64,000 nt of DNA, from contig NC_012669.1 of assembly GCF_000023105.1 (NCBI RefSeq), positions 4,465,025 through 4,529,024 on the forward strand, given 5' to 3'. Shown piece after piece: positions 34,272 through 42,783 of this stretch (position 1 is the first letter of the stretch; each line of letters begins with the position of its first letter). The notes under the pieces were generated by a model. That model did not search any database. It worked only from the letters and a program-made list of their open reading frames with translations, and had not been told where the DNA came from. The translations under genes and the position numbers were made by a program. The stretch comes from Beutenbergia cavernae DSM 12333 (GTDB lineage Bacteria; Actinomycetota; Actinomycetes; Actinomycetales; Beutenbergiaceae).

Positions 34272-34291
34272 GATCGCCGGCGACGACGGCG

Positions 34292-34774
34292 TCAGGCGCC
34301 GAACGTCTCGAGCAGGACCTTCTCCTCGGCGTCCGTGAGGTTCGTCGCGATGAGCTTGGCGTGCCCGCGGAACCGCTCGCCGAGACGGTCGGTGTCGGCG
34401 TTCTCGGTGACCACGAACAGCGCCGACGTCCCCGGCGTCACCTGGGTGCGGATCTCCTCGAGCTGTTCGTCGTTGATCCCGACGGCGCCGACGGCCTTGC
34501 TGATCGCCCCCGCCGCGGCACCGACGGCGGCTCCGAGGAAGGGGACGAAGAACAGCGTGCCGAACAGCAGGCCCCAGAACGCGCCCCAGCCCGTGCCCCG
34601 CCACGAGTCCTCGTTGCGGTTCACCGTCTTCGGGGCCTTCGCGTCGGCCGGCCAGGAGACGATCGCCGAGTCCACCACGCGGACGAGCCCGTCCGACGCC
34701 GCGGCCTTGAGAGTGTCGGAGGCCCCGTTGGCGCCTTCGGGGGTGTCGAACTTCCAGACGGTGAACGTGGTCAT
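34292..34774 (-). CDS. DUF1269 family membrane protein
   Basis: A 160-residue protein of the DUF1269 family, which are predicted membrane proteins without a proven role, often stress-induced. The soluble N-terminus (TTFTVWKFDTPEGANGA) is followed by a Gly-rich hydrophobic hairpin at about residues 63-95 (GAFWGLLFGTLFFVPFLGAA) and a second soluble part LFVVTENADTDRLGERF. GAAGGAGCACGCC precedes the ATG. Single gene. Confidence 0.86.
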   Translation of the reverse strand: MTTFTVWKFDTPEGANGASDTLKAAASDGLVRVVDSAIVSWPADAKAPKTVNRNEDSWRGTGWGAFWGLLFGTLFFVPFLGAAVGAAAGAISKAVGAVGINDEQLEEIRTQVTPGTSALFVVTENADTDRLGERFRGHAKLIATNLTDAEEKVLLETFGA

Positions 34775-34933
34775 GGCGTGCTCCTTCGCGTCGGGCCCTT
34801 CTCGACGCCGACCCTAGGCTCGCCGGTCACGGCGCGCCATCCCCCGGTCCGGGTGAGTCTCCGGGCACCCGGGCAACCCACCGAGCGGCAGCTACCCGAC
34901 GCGCGAACCCCAGTCCTCCGACCTGCGGACCGC

Positions 34934-34979
34934 GCATCACTGATGCTCGATCGTCGCACCAGTGATGCTACGATCGATC
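34934..34979 (+). promoter_or_regulatory. Likely VapBC autoregulatory operator
   Basis: GCATCA-C-TGATGC is a perfect palindrome at 34934-34946. The half-site TGATGCT recurs at 34963-34969, in each case followed by CGATCG-like sequence (TGATGCTCGATCG and TGATGCTACGATCG). The sites end immediately before the antitoxin ATG. Ribbon-helix-helix antitoxins usually bind such repeats to repress their own operon. Confidence 0.6.
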
Positions 34980-34980
34980 C

Positions 34981-35223
34981 ATGCGCACGACGATCAGGCT
35001 CGACGACGACGTCGCGGCCGCCGCGGAGCGGCTTCGGCGCGAGCGTCACATCGGCCTGGGCGAAGCCGTCAACGAGCTGGCGCGGGCGGGCTTGCATCGC
35101 GGCGCACCTGCGGAGCGCCGATACCGGCAGCGGACGGCGGACCTCGGTCTGCGGATCGACGTCTCCAACGTGGCCGAGGCTCTCGAGCTCCTCGATGAGG
35201 CCGACCTGGACGCGCCACGGTGA
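34981..35223 (+). CDS. Ribbon-helix-helix antitoxin of a VapBC pair
   Basis: An 80-residue antitoxin. The N-terminal ribbon and helices (MRTTIRLDDDVAAAAERLRR) form the DNA-binding ribbon-helix-helix. The C-terminal segment LGLRIDVSNVAEALELLDEA should wrap around the toxin. Its stop overlaps the GTG of the toxin gene by four bases. No good ribosome site precedes the ATG, so the transcript may be nearly leaderless. Confidence 0.85.
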   Translation: MRTTIRLDDDVAAAAERLRRERHIGLGEAVNELARAGLHRGAPAERRYRQRTADLGLRIDVSNVAEALELLDEADLDAPR

Positions 35224-35651
35224 TCGTCGACGCGAACGTGCTGCTGTACGCCGTCGACACCGGCAGCCCGTTCCACCGCGCCGCCAAGGAATGGCTGGAG
35301 GAGGCACTGAGCGGACCGGCCCGGGTCGGCCTTCCGTGGCCCTCGCTCCTCGCGTTCCAACGGATCGCCTCCCACCCGCGAGCCGCAGCACAGCCGCTGA
35401 CCCCAGGGGCCGCGTGGGCGTTCATCACCGAGTGGCTGCGCGCGGATCCAGCCTGGATCCCGACGCCGGGTGACGGGCATGCGGCGATCCTTGGCCGACT
35501 CCTCACCGCCGGGGACCTCCGCGGCAACCTGGTCACGGACGCCCACCTCGCCGCGCTCGCGCTCGAGCACGGCGTCGGCATCTGCTCGTTCGACAGTGAC
35601 TTCGCCCGCTTCGACGGGCTGACCTGGCACAACCCGAGCGCAGCGCGTTAG
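35220..35651 (+). CDS. PIN domain ribonuclease toxin (VapC family)
   Basis: A 143-residue PIN-fold toxin that cleaves RNA in a Mg-dependent way. Acidic residues are Asp4 (MIVDANVLLY), Asp107 (VTDAHLA) and Asp125/Asp127 (SFDSDF). The second acidic residue, usually in the third strand, is not evident: that region reads LPWPSLLAFQRIASHP, as in the VapC subgroup with this WPxLLAF sequence. The start is GTG at 35220, coupled to the antitoxin. It lies just upstream of the fucose genes, with no evident functional link. Confidence 0.88.
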   Translation: MIVDANVLLYAVDTGSPFHRAAKEWLEEALSGPARVGLPWPSLLAFQRIASHPRAAAQPLTPGAAWAFITEWLRADPAWIPTPGDGHAAILGRLLTAGDLRGNLVTDAHLAALALEHGVGICSFDSDFARFDGLTWHNPSAAR

Positions 35652-35710
35652 GCGCGGCGGGGAAGGAGGTCGCTCCACCAGGTTCGGCTAGGCTGCCGCC
35701 CAAACATCCG

Positions 35711-37099
35711 ATGTCTGCTACCACCGATGGGATCGGCATGCCCACGATCACCGGCGTCACCGTCACCGACGTCCGCTTCCCCACGTCGCTCGAGCTCGAC
35801 GGCTCCGACGCGATGAACCCCGACTGCGACTACTCCGCCGCCTACGTCGTGCTCGAGACCGACGGCACCGCCGGCGACGGCGCACCGCTCGCCGGCTACG
35901 GCCTCACGTTCACCATCGGCCGCGGCACCGACATCGTGGTCGAGGCCGCGACGCAGCAGGCGGCGCTGCTGGTCGGGCGTGACACCGACGCGATCGCGCG
36001 CGACATGGGCGGCCTGTACCGCGACCTCACCGCCGACTCACAGCTGCGCTGGCTCGGCCCGGAGAAGGGCGTGGTCCACCTCTCGCTCGCGGCCGTCATG
36101 AACGCCGCCTGGGACCTCGTCGCACGCCAGGCCGGGAAGCCGTTGTGGCGCCTGCTGGCCGACCTGACGCCGGAGCAGCTCGTCGACGTCGCCGACCTGC
36201 GCTACCTGTCCGACGTCCTGACGCGCGAGGACGCCGTCGCCCTCCTGCGCGAGCGCGAGGGCGGGAAGGCCGAACGCCTCGCGGAGCTGGAGCGCCGCGG
36301 TTACCCGGTGTACACGACGTCGGCCGGCTGGCTCGGCTACGACGACGCGAAGCTGCGGCGGCTGTGCCAGGAGGCCGTCGACGAGGGCTACTCCCACGTC
36401 AAGCTCAAGGTGGGCGCGAACGTCGACGACGACCGGCGCCGCCTCGCCATCGCCCGCGAGGTCATCGGCCCGGACCGCAAGCTCATGATCGACGCGAACC
36501 AGGTGTGGGACGTGCCGCAGGCGATCGAGTGGGTCCGCGCGCTCAGCGACTTCGACCTCCACTGGATCGAGGAGCCGACGTCGCCGGACGACATCCTCGG
36601 TCATGCCGCCATCCGCGAGGCGCTCGCGCCCATCGGCGTCGCCACGGGCGAGCACTGCCACAACCGGGTCATGTTCAAGCAGCTCATCCAGGCCGGGTCG
36701 CTCGACTTCCTCCAGCTCGACACCGGCCGCCTCGCGAGCATCAACGAGATCGTCGCCGTCCTCCTCCTCGCCGCGCACACCGGCGTCAAGGTCTGCCCGC
36801 ACGCCGGCGGCGTGGGCCTGTGCGAGATGGTGCAGCACGTGTCGGTGCTCGACTACGTGGCGATCGGCGCCGACCTGGACGGCCGCGTCACGGAGTACGT
36901 GGAGCACCTGCACGAGCACTTCACCGACCCCGTCGAGGTGCGCGACGACGGCGAGGGCCCGGGCTACGTGGTCCCGTCCCGGCCGGGCTACTCCACGGAG
37001 ATGTTCCCCGAGTCCGTCGCGACGTACACGTTCCGGGACGGCGCGTACTGGGCGGGCGCCCGGGCCGCCGCGGAGGATGTCGCGGGAGCGGCGTCGTGA
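35711..37099 (+). CDS. L-fuconate dehydratase
   Basis: A 462-residue enolase-superfamily enzyme that dehydrates L-fuconate to 2-keto-3-deoxy-L-fuconate. Landmarks of the FucD/ENOSF1 subgroup are DVRFPTSLELDGSDAMNPD near the start, the lysine acid/base in HVKLKVG, metal ligands in MIDANQVWD, HWIEEPTSPDD and TGEHCHNR, and the His base in VCPHAGGVGLCEMVQH. An ATG at 35738 is an alternative start nine codons later. It is coupled by a GTGA overlap to a dehydrogenase of the same pathway. Confidence 0.92.
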   Translation: MSATTDGIGMPTITGVTVTDVRFPTSLELDGSDAMNPDCDYSAAYVVLETDGTAGDGAPLAGYGLTFTIGRGTDIVVEAATQQAALLVGRDTDAIARDMGGLYRDLTADSQLRWLGPEKGVVHLSLAAVMNAAWDLVARQAGKPLWRLLADLTPEQLVDVADLRYLSDVLTREDAVALLREREGGKAERLAELERRGYPVYTTSAGWLGYDDAKLRRLCQEAVDEGYSHVKLKVGANVDDDRRRLAIAREVIGPDRKLMIDANQVWDVPQAIEWVRALSDFDLHWIEEPTSPDDILGHAAIREALAPIGVATGEHCHNRVMFKQLIQAGSLDFLQLDTGRLASINEIVAVLLLAAHTGVKVCPHAGGVGLCEMVQHVSVLDYVAIGADLDGRVTEYVEHLHEHFTDPVEVRDDGEGPGYVVPSRPGYSTEMFPESVATYTFRDGAYWAGARAAAEDVAGAAS

Positions 37100-37866
37100 G
37101 CGGGCCGACGACGGCGTCCGGCGAGTTCGCCGGTCTCGTCGCTCTGGTGACGGGTGGGGCGAGCGGCATCGGCGCCGCGGTCGCCGCGGCGCTCACCGAG
37201 CGCGGGGCGCGCGTCGCGACGCTGGACCGCAGCGCGCACGACGCCCAGCCGGGCGGCGTCGCCGTCGTCGCGGACGTGACGGACGACGACGGCGTCCGGC
37301 GCGCCGTCGCGGAGGCCGCGGGCGCGCTCGGCGCACTCGACGTGCTCGTCAACAACGCCGGCATCGGGGCCGCCGGGACGGTGGCCGACAACGACGACGC
37401 CGAGTGGCTGCGCGTGCTCGACGTCAACCTGCTCGGGCTCGTCCGCGTCACCCGGGCGGCGCTGCCGCACCTGCGGGCCAGCGAGCACGCGGCGATCGTC
37501 AACACGTGCTCGGTCGCGGCGAGCGCCGGCCTGCCGAACCGCGCGCTGTACTCCGCGACGAAGGGCGCCGTGCAGTCGCTCACGCTCGCGATGGCCGCTG
37601 ACCACGTGCGCGAAGGAATCCGCGTGACGTGCGTGAACCCGGGCACCGTGGACACCCCGTGGGTCGGGCGCCTGCTCGACGCCGCCGACGACCCGGCCGC
37701 CGAGCGCGTGGCCCTCGCGGCGCGCCAGCCGAGCGGCCGGCTCGTCACCCCGGCCGAGGTCGCGCACGCCGTCTGCTACCTGGCGTCCCCGCTCGCGAGC
37801 GCGACCACCGGCACGACCCTCGCCGTCGACGGCGGCATGCAGGGTCTGCGGCTGCGGCCCGAGTGA
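37096..37866 (+). CDS. SDR dehydrogenase, probable 2-keto-3-deoxy-L-fuconate 4-dehydrogenase
   Basis: A 256-residue short-chain dehydrogenase/reductase. The cofactor motif is TGGASGIG at about residues 19-26, NNAG follows at about 92, the catalytic Ser is in CSVAAS, and the catalytic pair is YSATK. The C-terminus reads TTGTTLAVDGGMQG. An acidic residue after strand 2 (TLDRS) indicates NAD preference. Position between the dehydratase and fucose dehydrogenase genes points to oxidation of 2-keto-3-deoxy-L-fuconate (inference from pathway context). GTG start overlaps the dehydratase stop. Confidence 0.87.
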   Translation: MSGPTTASGEFAGLVALVTGGASGIGAAVAAALTERGARVATLDRSAHDAQPGGVAVVADVTDDDGVRRAVAEAAGALGALDVLVNNAGIGAAGTVADNDDAEWLRVLDVNLLGLVRVTRAALPHLRASEHAAIVNTCSVAASAGLPNRALYSATKGAVQSLTLAMAADHVREGIRVTCVNPGTVDTPWVGRLLDAADDPAAERVALAARQPSGRLVTPAEVAHAVCYLASPLASATTGTTLAVDGGMQGLRLRPE

Positions 37867-37876
37867 GCGGCGCCCG

Positions 37877-38881
37877 ATGGACACGCAGAGGCTGCCGCGG
37901 CGCGACGTCGCGCTGACCGAGGTCGGGTTCGGCGCCGCGCAGGGCGGGGACCTGTACCGCCCGACGACGCACGAGGAGTTCGCCCGCGCCGTCGAGACCG
38001 CCTGGGACGGCGGCGTGCGGTACTTCGACACGGCGCCGCACTACGGCCTCGGGCTGTCCGAGCGACGGCTCGGCGCCCTGCTGCGGGATCGACCCCGCGG
38101 GGAGCTCGTGCTGTCGACGAAGGTCGGGCGGCTCCTCGTTCCGTCACCGTCGACGGCGCACGAACGCGACCTCGACCACGGTGGCATGTTCGACGTGCCG
38201 GCCGACGTCCGCCGCGTCTGGGACTTCACCGCCGACGGCGTGCGCCGCTCGCTCGAGGAGAGCCTGGGGCGGCTCGGACTCGACCGCGTCGACGTCGTCT
38301 ACCTGCACGACCCCGACGAGGCCGGCCTGCTCGACGTCGCGATCGCCGAGGCGATCCCCGCGCTCGCCGCGCTGCGCGACGAGGGCGTGATCGGCGCGAT
38401 CGGCGCCGGGATGAACGCGTCCGCGCCGCTGGCACGCGTGGTGCGCGAGGGCGACGTCGACGTCGTCATGTGCGCCGGGCGCTACACGCTGCTCGACCCG
38501 AGCGCGGCCGACGACCTGCTGCCGCTCGCCGCCGAACGCGGGGTCGGCGTCGTCGTCGCCGGGGTGTACAACTCCGGGCTGCTCGCGCACGACAGGCCGC
38601 CCGCCGACGCCACGTACGACTACGCGCAGGCGCCCCGCGAGCTGCTGATGCGGGCGCACCGGATCGCCGACGTGTGCGAGGCGCACGGGGTGACCCTCCC
38701 CGCGGCGGCCCTGGCGTTCGTGCGCGGGCACCCGGCCGTCGTCTCGACGGTCGTGGGGCTGCGGACGGCTGAACAGGTCACGCAGGCGCTCGACCGGGCG
38801 GCGACGGCGGTCCCCGCCGCACTCTGGCGCGACCTGCGCTCCGCCGGCCTGCTCCGCGCGGACGTGCCGGCGCCCGCGTGA
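37877..38881 (+). CDS. Aldo/keto reductase, probable L-fucose (D-threo-aldose) dehydrogenase
   Basis: A 334-residue aldo/keto reductase that most likely oxidises L-fucose to the lactone, the first pathway step. The catalytic tetrad is readable: Asp in FDTAPHY, Tyr in HYGLGLSE, Lys in STKVGR and His in YLHDPDEAG. The size and the LPRRDVALTEVGFGAAQGG start resemble D-threo-aldose 1-dehydrogenases. It starts 10 bases after the SDR gene, so the three genes are an operon. Confidence 0.88.
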   Translation: MDTQRLPRRDVALTEVGFGAAQGGDLYRPTTHEEFARAVETAWDGGVRYFDTAPHYGLGLSERRLGALLRDRPRGELVLSTKVGRLLVPSPSTAHERDLDHGGMFDVPADVRRVWDFTADGVRRSLEESLGRLGLDRVDVVYLHDPDEAGLLDVAIAEAIPALAALRDEGVIGAIGAGMNASAPLARVVREGDVDVVMCAGRYTLLDPSAADDLLPLAAERGVGVVVAGVYNSGLLAHDRPPADATYDYAQAPRELLMRAHRIADVCEAHGVTLPAAALAFVRGHPAVVSTVVGLRTAEQVTQALDRAATAVPAALWRDLRSAGLLRADVPAPA

Positions 38882-38895
38882 GGCGGCCGGTCCCG

Positions 38896-39843
38896 TCAGC
38901 GGATCTCGTCGAGGGCCACGAGGTCCTCGGGCGACGGCGTCCAGGCGGCTGCCGCGGCGTTGGCCGCCACCTGCTCGCCCCGGGTGACGCCCGCGATGAC
39001 GGAGCCGACCGCCGGCTGCGCGGCGAGCCCGCCGATCGCGACGTCGAGGATGCCGACGCCGCGGTCCGCCGCGAAGCGCTCGAGGGCCTCGATCCGGTCG
39101 AAGTCCGCCGCCGCCAGCCGGCTGGTCTGGCGTGGGTCGGCGAGCCGGGTGCCCTCGGGCGCCGCCTGGCCGCGCGTGTACTTCCCGGTCAGCAGGCCGA
39201 ACTCCAGCGGGAAGTACGGCAGGATCCCGACGCCGGTCCGCTCGCAGGCCGGGACGAGCTCGGCCTCGGCGGAGCGGTCGTACAGCGAGTACTTGTTCTG
39301 GGCGCTGATGAAGCGCGTGGTGCCGGCGGAGCGGGCGGTCCACTCGGCGTCGACCACCTGCCACGCCGTGAGGTTCGACGACCCGATGTACCGGACCTTG
39401 CCCTCGGTGACCAGGTCGTGGAGCACCTCGAGCGTCTCCTCGATGGGCGTCACCGGGTCCGGGAAGTGCAGCTGGTACAGGTCGATGTAGTCGGTGCCCA
39501 GGCGGCGCAGGCTGCCCTCCACCGCGCGTCGCACGTAGCGGCGCGACCCGCGCACGCCCCAGTCCGGCCCGTTGAGCCCGCCGAGGTCCGAGCCGAACTT
39601 CGTGGCCACGACCACCTCGTCGCGGCGCGAGCCCAGCGCCTCGCCGAGCAGCGTCTCGCTCTCGCCGCGGCTGTAGGAGTCGGCCGTGTCGAACAGGGTC
39701 ACCCCGGCGTCGAGCGCGGCGCCGACGACGCCGCGGACTGCCTCGGCGTCGATGCGCGCGCCGAACGCGTTGCACCCGATGCCCAGCACGGAGACGGTCA
39801 ACCCGGAGTCGCCCAGCTGGCGATACGTCATCTCTGTCGTCAC
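38896..39843 (-). CDS. Aldo/keto reductase
   Basis: A 315-residue NADPH-dependent oxidoreductase of the Kv-beta-like/YajO group of aldo/keto reductases. The tetrad is Asp/Tyr in DTADSYSRGESE, Lys in VATKFGSD and His in YQLHFPDP. The C-terminal SVIAGVTRGEQVAAN is the cofactor phosphate-binding part. Start GTG at 39843; an ATG four codons later is possible. It is transcribed against the fucose genes and may be an accessory reductase; the substrate is unknown. Confidence 0.87.
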   Translation of the reverse strand: MTTEMTYRQLGDSGLTVSVLGIGCNAFGARIDAEAVRGVVGAALDAGVTLFDTADSYSRGESETLLGEALGSRRDEVVVATKFGSDLGGLNGPDWGVRGSRRYVRRAVEGSLRRLGTDYIDLYQLHFPDPVTPIEETLEVLHDLVTEGKVRYIGSSNLTAWQVVDAEWTARSAGTTRFISAQNKYSLYDRSAEAELVPACERTGVGILPYFPLEFGLLTGKYTRGQAAPEGTRLADPRQTSRLAAADFDRIEALERFAADRGVGILDVAIGGLAAQPAVGSVIAGVTRGEQVAANAAAAAWTPSPEDLVALDEIR

Positions 39844-39928
39844 GCGCCGACTCTAATCTGATGACCAGGCCCGCCCAGCACGGCGACGGCGCCCGACGCC
39901 GTCGTCCACCCACTCACCGGAGGCACCC

Positions 39929-40771
39929 GTGCACCTGATGCGACTCGGACCGATCGGCGCGGAGATCCCCGCCGTCGGCGACGGCGACAACGTCTACGAC
40001 CTGCGCCCGCTGGTCGGCCGCCTCGACGGCGCGTTCCTCGCCTCGGGCGGGATCGCGCGGGTGCGGGAGGCGCTCGCCGCGGGTGCGCTGCCGGTGCTCG
40101 ACGGCGCCGCCTCGCTGCGGCGTGGCGCGCCGGTCGCGCAGCCCCCCGCCGTGATCTGCATCGGCCAGAACTACGCGGCGCACGCCGCCGAGTCCGGGGC
40201 CGAGCCGCCGTCGTCGCCGATCATCTTCTTCAAGCACCCCAACACGGTCGTCGGGCCGGACGACGACGTCCCGTTCCCGCCCGGCGCGACGAAGCTCGAC
40301 TGGGAGGTCGAGCTCGGCGTCGTCATCGGACGTTCCGCGTGGCAGCTGCCCTCGCGCGAGGCCGCGCTCGAGCACGTCGCCGGGTACACGATCGTCGACG
40401 ACGTCAGCGAGCGCGCGTGGCAGATCGAGGAGTCCGGCGGCCAGTGGTCGAAGGGCAAGTCCGCGCCGGGCTTCGCGCCCACCGGACCGTGGCTCGTGCC
40501 CGCCGACGAGGTCGACGCCGGCGCCCTGCAGCTGCGCTCCTGGGTCAACGGTGAGGCCCGGCAGGACTCCGTGACCGCCGACATGATCTTCGACGTCGGC
40601 TTCATCGTGTGGCACCTGTCGCAGTACCTGGAACTCTCCCCCGGCGACCTCATCTGCACGGGGACGCCGGAGGGGGTGGCGCTGTCCGGCCGCTTCCCGT
40701 ACCTGGGTGCCGGCGACGTCGTCGCGCTGGAGATCTCCGGGCTCGGGCGGCAGGAGCACGCCGTCGTCTGA
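39929..40771 (+). CDS. Fumarylacetoacetate hydrolase family protein, probable 2,4-diketo-3-deoxy-L-fuconate hydrolase
   Basis: A 280-residue metal-dependent hydrolase of the FAH family, which would split 2,4-diketo-3-deoxy-L-fuconate into pyruvate and lactate. Key blocks are CIGQNYAAHAAESG, the metal-binding DWEVELGVVIG (Glu-x-Glu), GYTIVDDVSERAWQ, KGKSAPGFAPTGPWLV and ICTGTPEGVAL. The GTG start at 39929 follows CCGGAGGCACCC, a strong ribosome site. It completes the lower part of the non-phosphorylative fucose pathway; only the lactonase is missing here. Confidence 0.9.
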   Translation: MHLMRLGPIGAEIPAVGDGDNVYDLRPLVGRLDGAFLASGGIARVREALAAGALPVLDGAASLRRGAPVAQPPAVICIGQNYAAHAAESGAEPPSSPIIFFKHPNTVVGPDDDVPFPPGATKLDWEVELGVVIGRSAWQLPSREAALEHVAGYTIVDDVSERAWQIEESGGQWSKGKSAPGFAPTGPWLVPADEVDAGALQLRSWVNGEARQDSVTADMIFDVGFIVWHLSQYLELSPGDLICTGTPEGVALSGRFPYLGAGDVVALEISGLGRQEHAVV

Positions 40772-40834
40772 GCGCGCCGGGCGTCGCCTCGCCACCTCGT
40801 TGTGGGTGGTGGGCCCGAGGCGGGCTGGGCGAGC

Positions 40835-42307
40835 TCAGGCGCCGAGGTCGGCGAGCTTGCCCTCCAGCACGGCGCGCTCGCGGGCGTTGCCGCACAGGGC
40901 GACGGCGCGCTCCAGCTCCGCCCGCGCGTCGTCCGTGCGCCCCATGCGGCGCAGCAGCTCACCTCGGACGCTCGGCAGGAGGTGCGAGCCGGCGAGCCGG
41001 GCGTCGTCGGCCAGCGCGTCCACGAGCGGGAGCGCGGCGGCCGGACCGCGCTCCATCGAGACGGCGACGGCGCGGTTCAGCTCGACCACCGGCGACGGCG
41101 TCAGCTCGGCGAGAGCGTCGTACAGGAGCACCACCCGGCTCCAGTCGGTGTCCGCCACGGATGGCGCGACAGCGTGCACCTCGGCGATCGACGCCTGCAG
41201 CCCGTACGCCCCGAGGCCGCGTCCGAGGCCGGCCGCGTGGGCGAGCGCGGCCCGACCGCGACGGATCGCCGAGGCGTCCCACCGCCGTCGGTCCTGTTGC
41301 TCCAGCAGCACGGGTTCGCCATCCGGCCCGATGCGCGCCGGGAATCGGGCCGCCGTCAGCTCCAGCAGGGCGAGCAGGCCGTGGACCTCCGGCTCGTCCG
41401 GCAGGAGGCGGCTCAGCACGCGCGACTGTCGTAGCGCCTCGGAAGCCACGTCCACGCGGATGAGGTCGTCGCCGGACGACGCCGTCGACCCCTCTGTGAA
41501 GATGACGTAGACGACGTTGAGCACCGAACCGATCCGCTCGCGGCGCTCGTCTGCGGGCGGGACCTCGAACGGTACCTGCGCCGCGGCCAGCGTCTTCTTC
41601 GCCCGCGTGATCCGGGCCTGCACGGTGGCGGTCGGCTGGAGGAACGCGTGCGCGATCTCGTCGCTCGTGAGACCACCGATCACGCGCAGCGTGAGCGCCA
41701 CCCGCGCCTCGCGCGAGAGCACGGGGTGGCAGGCCGTGAACGTGAGCGCGAGGATGTCGTCGTCGATGCGATCGGGGTCCCAGAGAAGGTCGCGATCGGC
41801 GCGGTCACCGCTGGGGGGCGCCCCGGTGGCGGCCTCACCGTCGTCGAGGTCGCGGGCGAGGACGGCGTAGCGCTCGTCGCGCGCCGAGCGCCGGCGGAAC
41901 GTGTCGATCGCCCGACGGCGTCCCACCGTGAGCAGCCAGCCCGCCGGGTTGTGCGGGACACCCTCACGCGGCCAGGTCACGAGTGCCTCCGCGAGCGCTT
42001 CCTGGGCGAGGTCCTCGGCGAGTGCGAAGTCGCCCGTGTAGCGGGCGAGGCCGCCGACGATGCGCGCCGACTCGATGCGCCACACCGCCTCCACCGCCTG
42101 CCGGCCGCTGCCCGGCGGGCTCGCCGGCGCCGCGGGGCGCCCGGTCGGGGGCGCGGCGCGTCCGGCCGAGGGCGCGGCGTTCGCGCCGGGGTCGCCCGGG
42201 TCGCCGGCCGGTCCGCTCGAGGCGGACCGGCCGGTTCCCGGCTCCGGGGACCGCTCGCTCAGAGCTGGCCCGTCCGCTCCCGCCAGGCGCGTTCCCTCTT
42301 GATCCAC
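40835..42307 (-). CDS. ECF42-type RNA polymerase sigma factor with C-terminal helical-repeat extension
   Basis: About 490 residues if read from the GTG at 42307. Region 2 begins at AVEAVWRIESARIVGGLARY with LAEDLAQEALAEAL, and region 4 reads VIGGLTSDEIAHAFLQPTAT. The DUF6596/TPR-like C-terminal domain with HAAGLGRGLGAYGLQASIAE and [11 protein letters not shown] is the ECF42 hallmark. The start is uncertain. GTG 42307 overlaps the partner gene by 49 bases and adds a Pro/Ala/Gly-rich stretch of about 55 residues. GTG 42094 would give a 419-residue protein, close to family length. A CTG at 42262 sits exactly at the partner stop. It is paired with the DGPF protein gene upstream. Confidence 0.88.
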   Translation of the reverse strand: MDQEGTRLAGADGPALSERSPEPGTGRSASSGPAGDPGDPGANAAPSAGRAAPPTGRPAAPASPPGSGRQAVEAVWRIESARIVGGLARYTGDFALAEDLAQEALAEALVTWPREGVPHNPAGWLLTVGRRRAIDTFRRRSARDERYAVLARDLDDGEAATGAPPSGDRADRDLLWDPDRIDDDILALTFTACHPVLSREARVALTLRVIGGLTSDEIAHAFLQPTATVQARITRAKKTLAAAQVPFEVPPADERRERIGSVLNVVYVIFTEGSTASSGDDLIRVDVASEALRQSRVLSRLLPDEPEVHGLLALLELTAARFPARIGPDGEPVLLEQQDRRRWDASAIRRGRAALAHAAGLGRGLGAYGLQASIAEVHAVAPSVADTDWSRVVLLYDALAELTPSPVVELNRAVAVSMERGPAAALPLVDALADDARLAGSHLLPSVRGELLRRMGRTDDARAELERAVALCGNARERAVLEGKLADLGA

Positions 42308-42675
42308 GGGTTGTCCTGCGGGAACTCGTCGATCGTGCTGACGCGGCGGATCTCGGTCTTGATGCCGGGCCCGGAGTACGGCAGGCGCTTCGCCCACTCG
42401 ACGGCCTCCTCCTGCGAGGCGACGTCGAGGATGTAGTAGCCGCCGAACAGCTCCTTCGTCTCGCCGTACGGCCCGTCGCTCACGACCGGCGTCTCGGAAC
42501 CGTGGTCGACGACGAGTCCCGGCTCGGGGTCCAGGCCCTCGGCGGCGAGGAGGACGCCGGCGTTGATGAGCTCGTCGTTGAACTTGCCCATCGTCTCGAG
42601 CATCTGGTCGAAGTCCACGTCCTGGAAGTCCTGCGCGGCCTCGTCGGTCGTCCGCATGATGAGCATGTACTTCAT
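42259..42675 (-). CDS. YCII-related DGPF-domain protein, partner of ECF42 sigma factor
   Basis: A 138-residue protein of the YCII-like ferredoxin-like fold with the DGPF-type motif SDGPYGETKELFGGYYIL at about 73-90. The N-terminus MKYMLIMRTTDEAAQDF is typical. Such genes are co-located with ECF42 sigma factors in many actinobacteria and are thought to be their target or modulator. TGAGGAGAGAACG precedes the ATG. It overlaps the start region of the sigma factor gene. Confidence 0.9.
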   Translation of the reverse strand: MKYMLIMRTTDEAAQDFQDVDFDQMLETMGKFNDELINAGVLLAAEGLDPEPGLVVDHGSETPVVSDGPYGETKELFGGYYILDVASQEEAVEWAKRLPYSGPGIKTEIRRVSTIDEFPQDNPWIKRERAWRERTGQL

Positions 42676-42783
42676 CGTTCTCTCCTCAGCTGTGTCGGGT
42701 CGCGGTTCGGACCCTCTCATCCCCAGGTCGAACGGGCCAGGGGCGGATCGACATCCGGGCTCCACGACTTTCGCCTCGCACTC

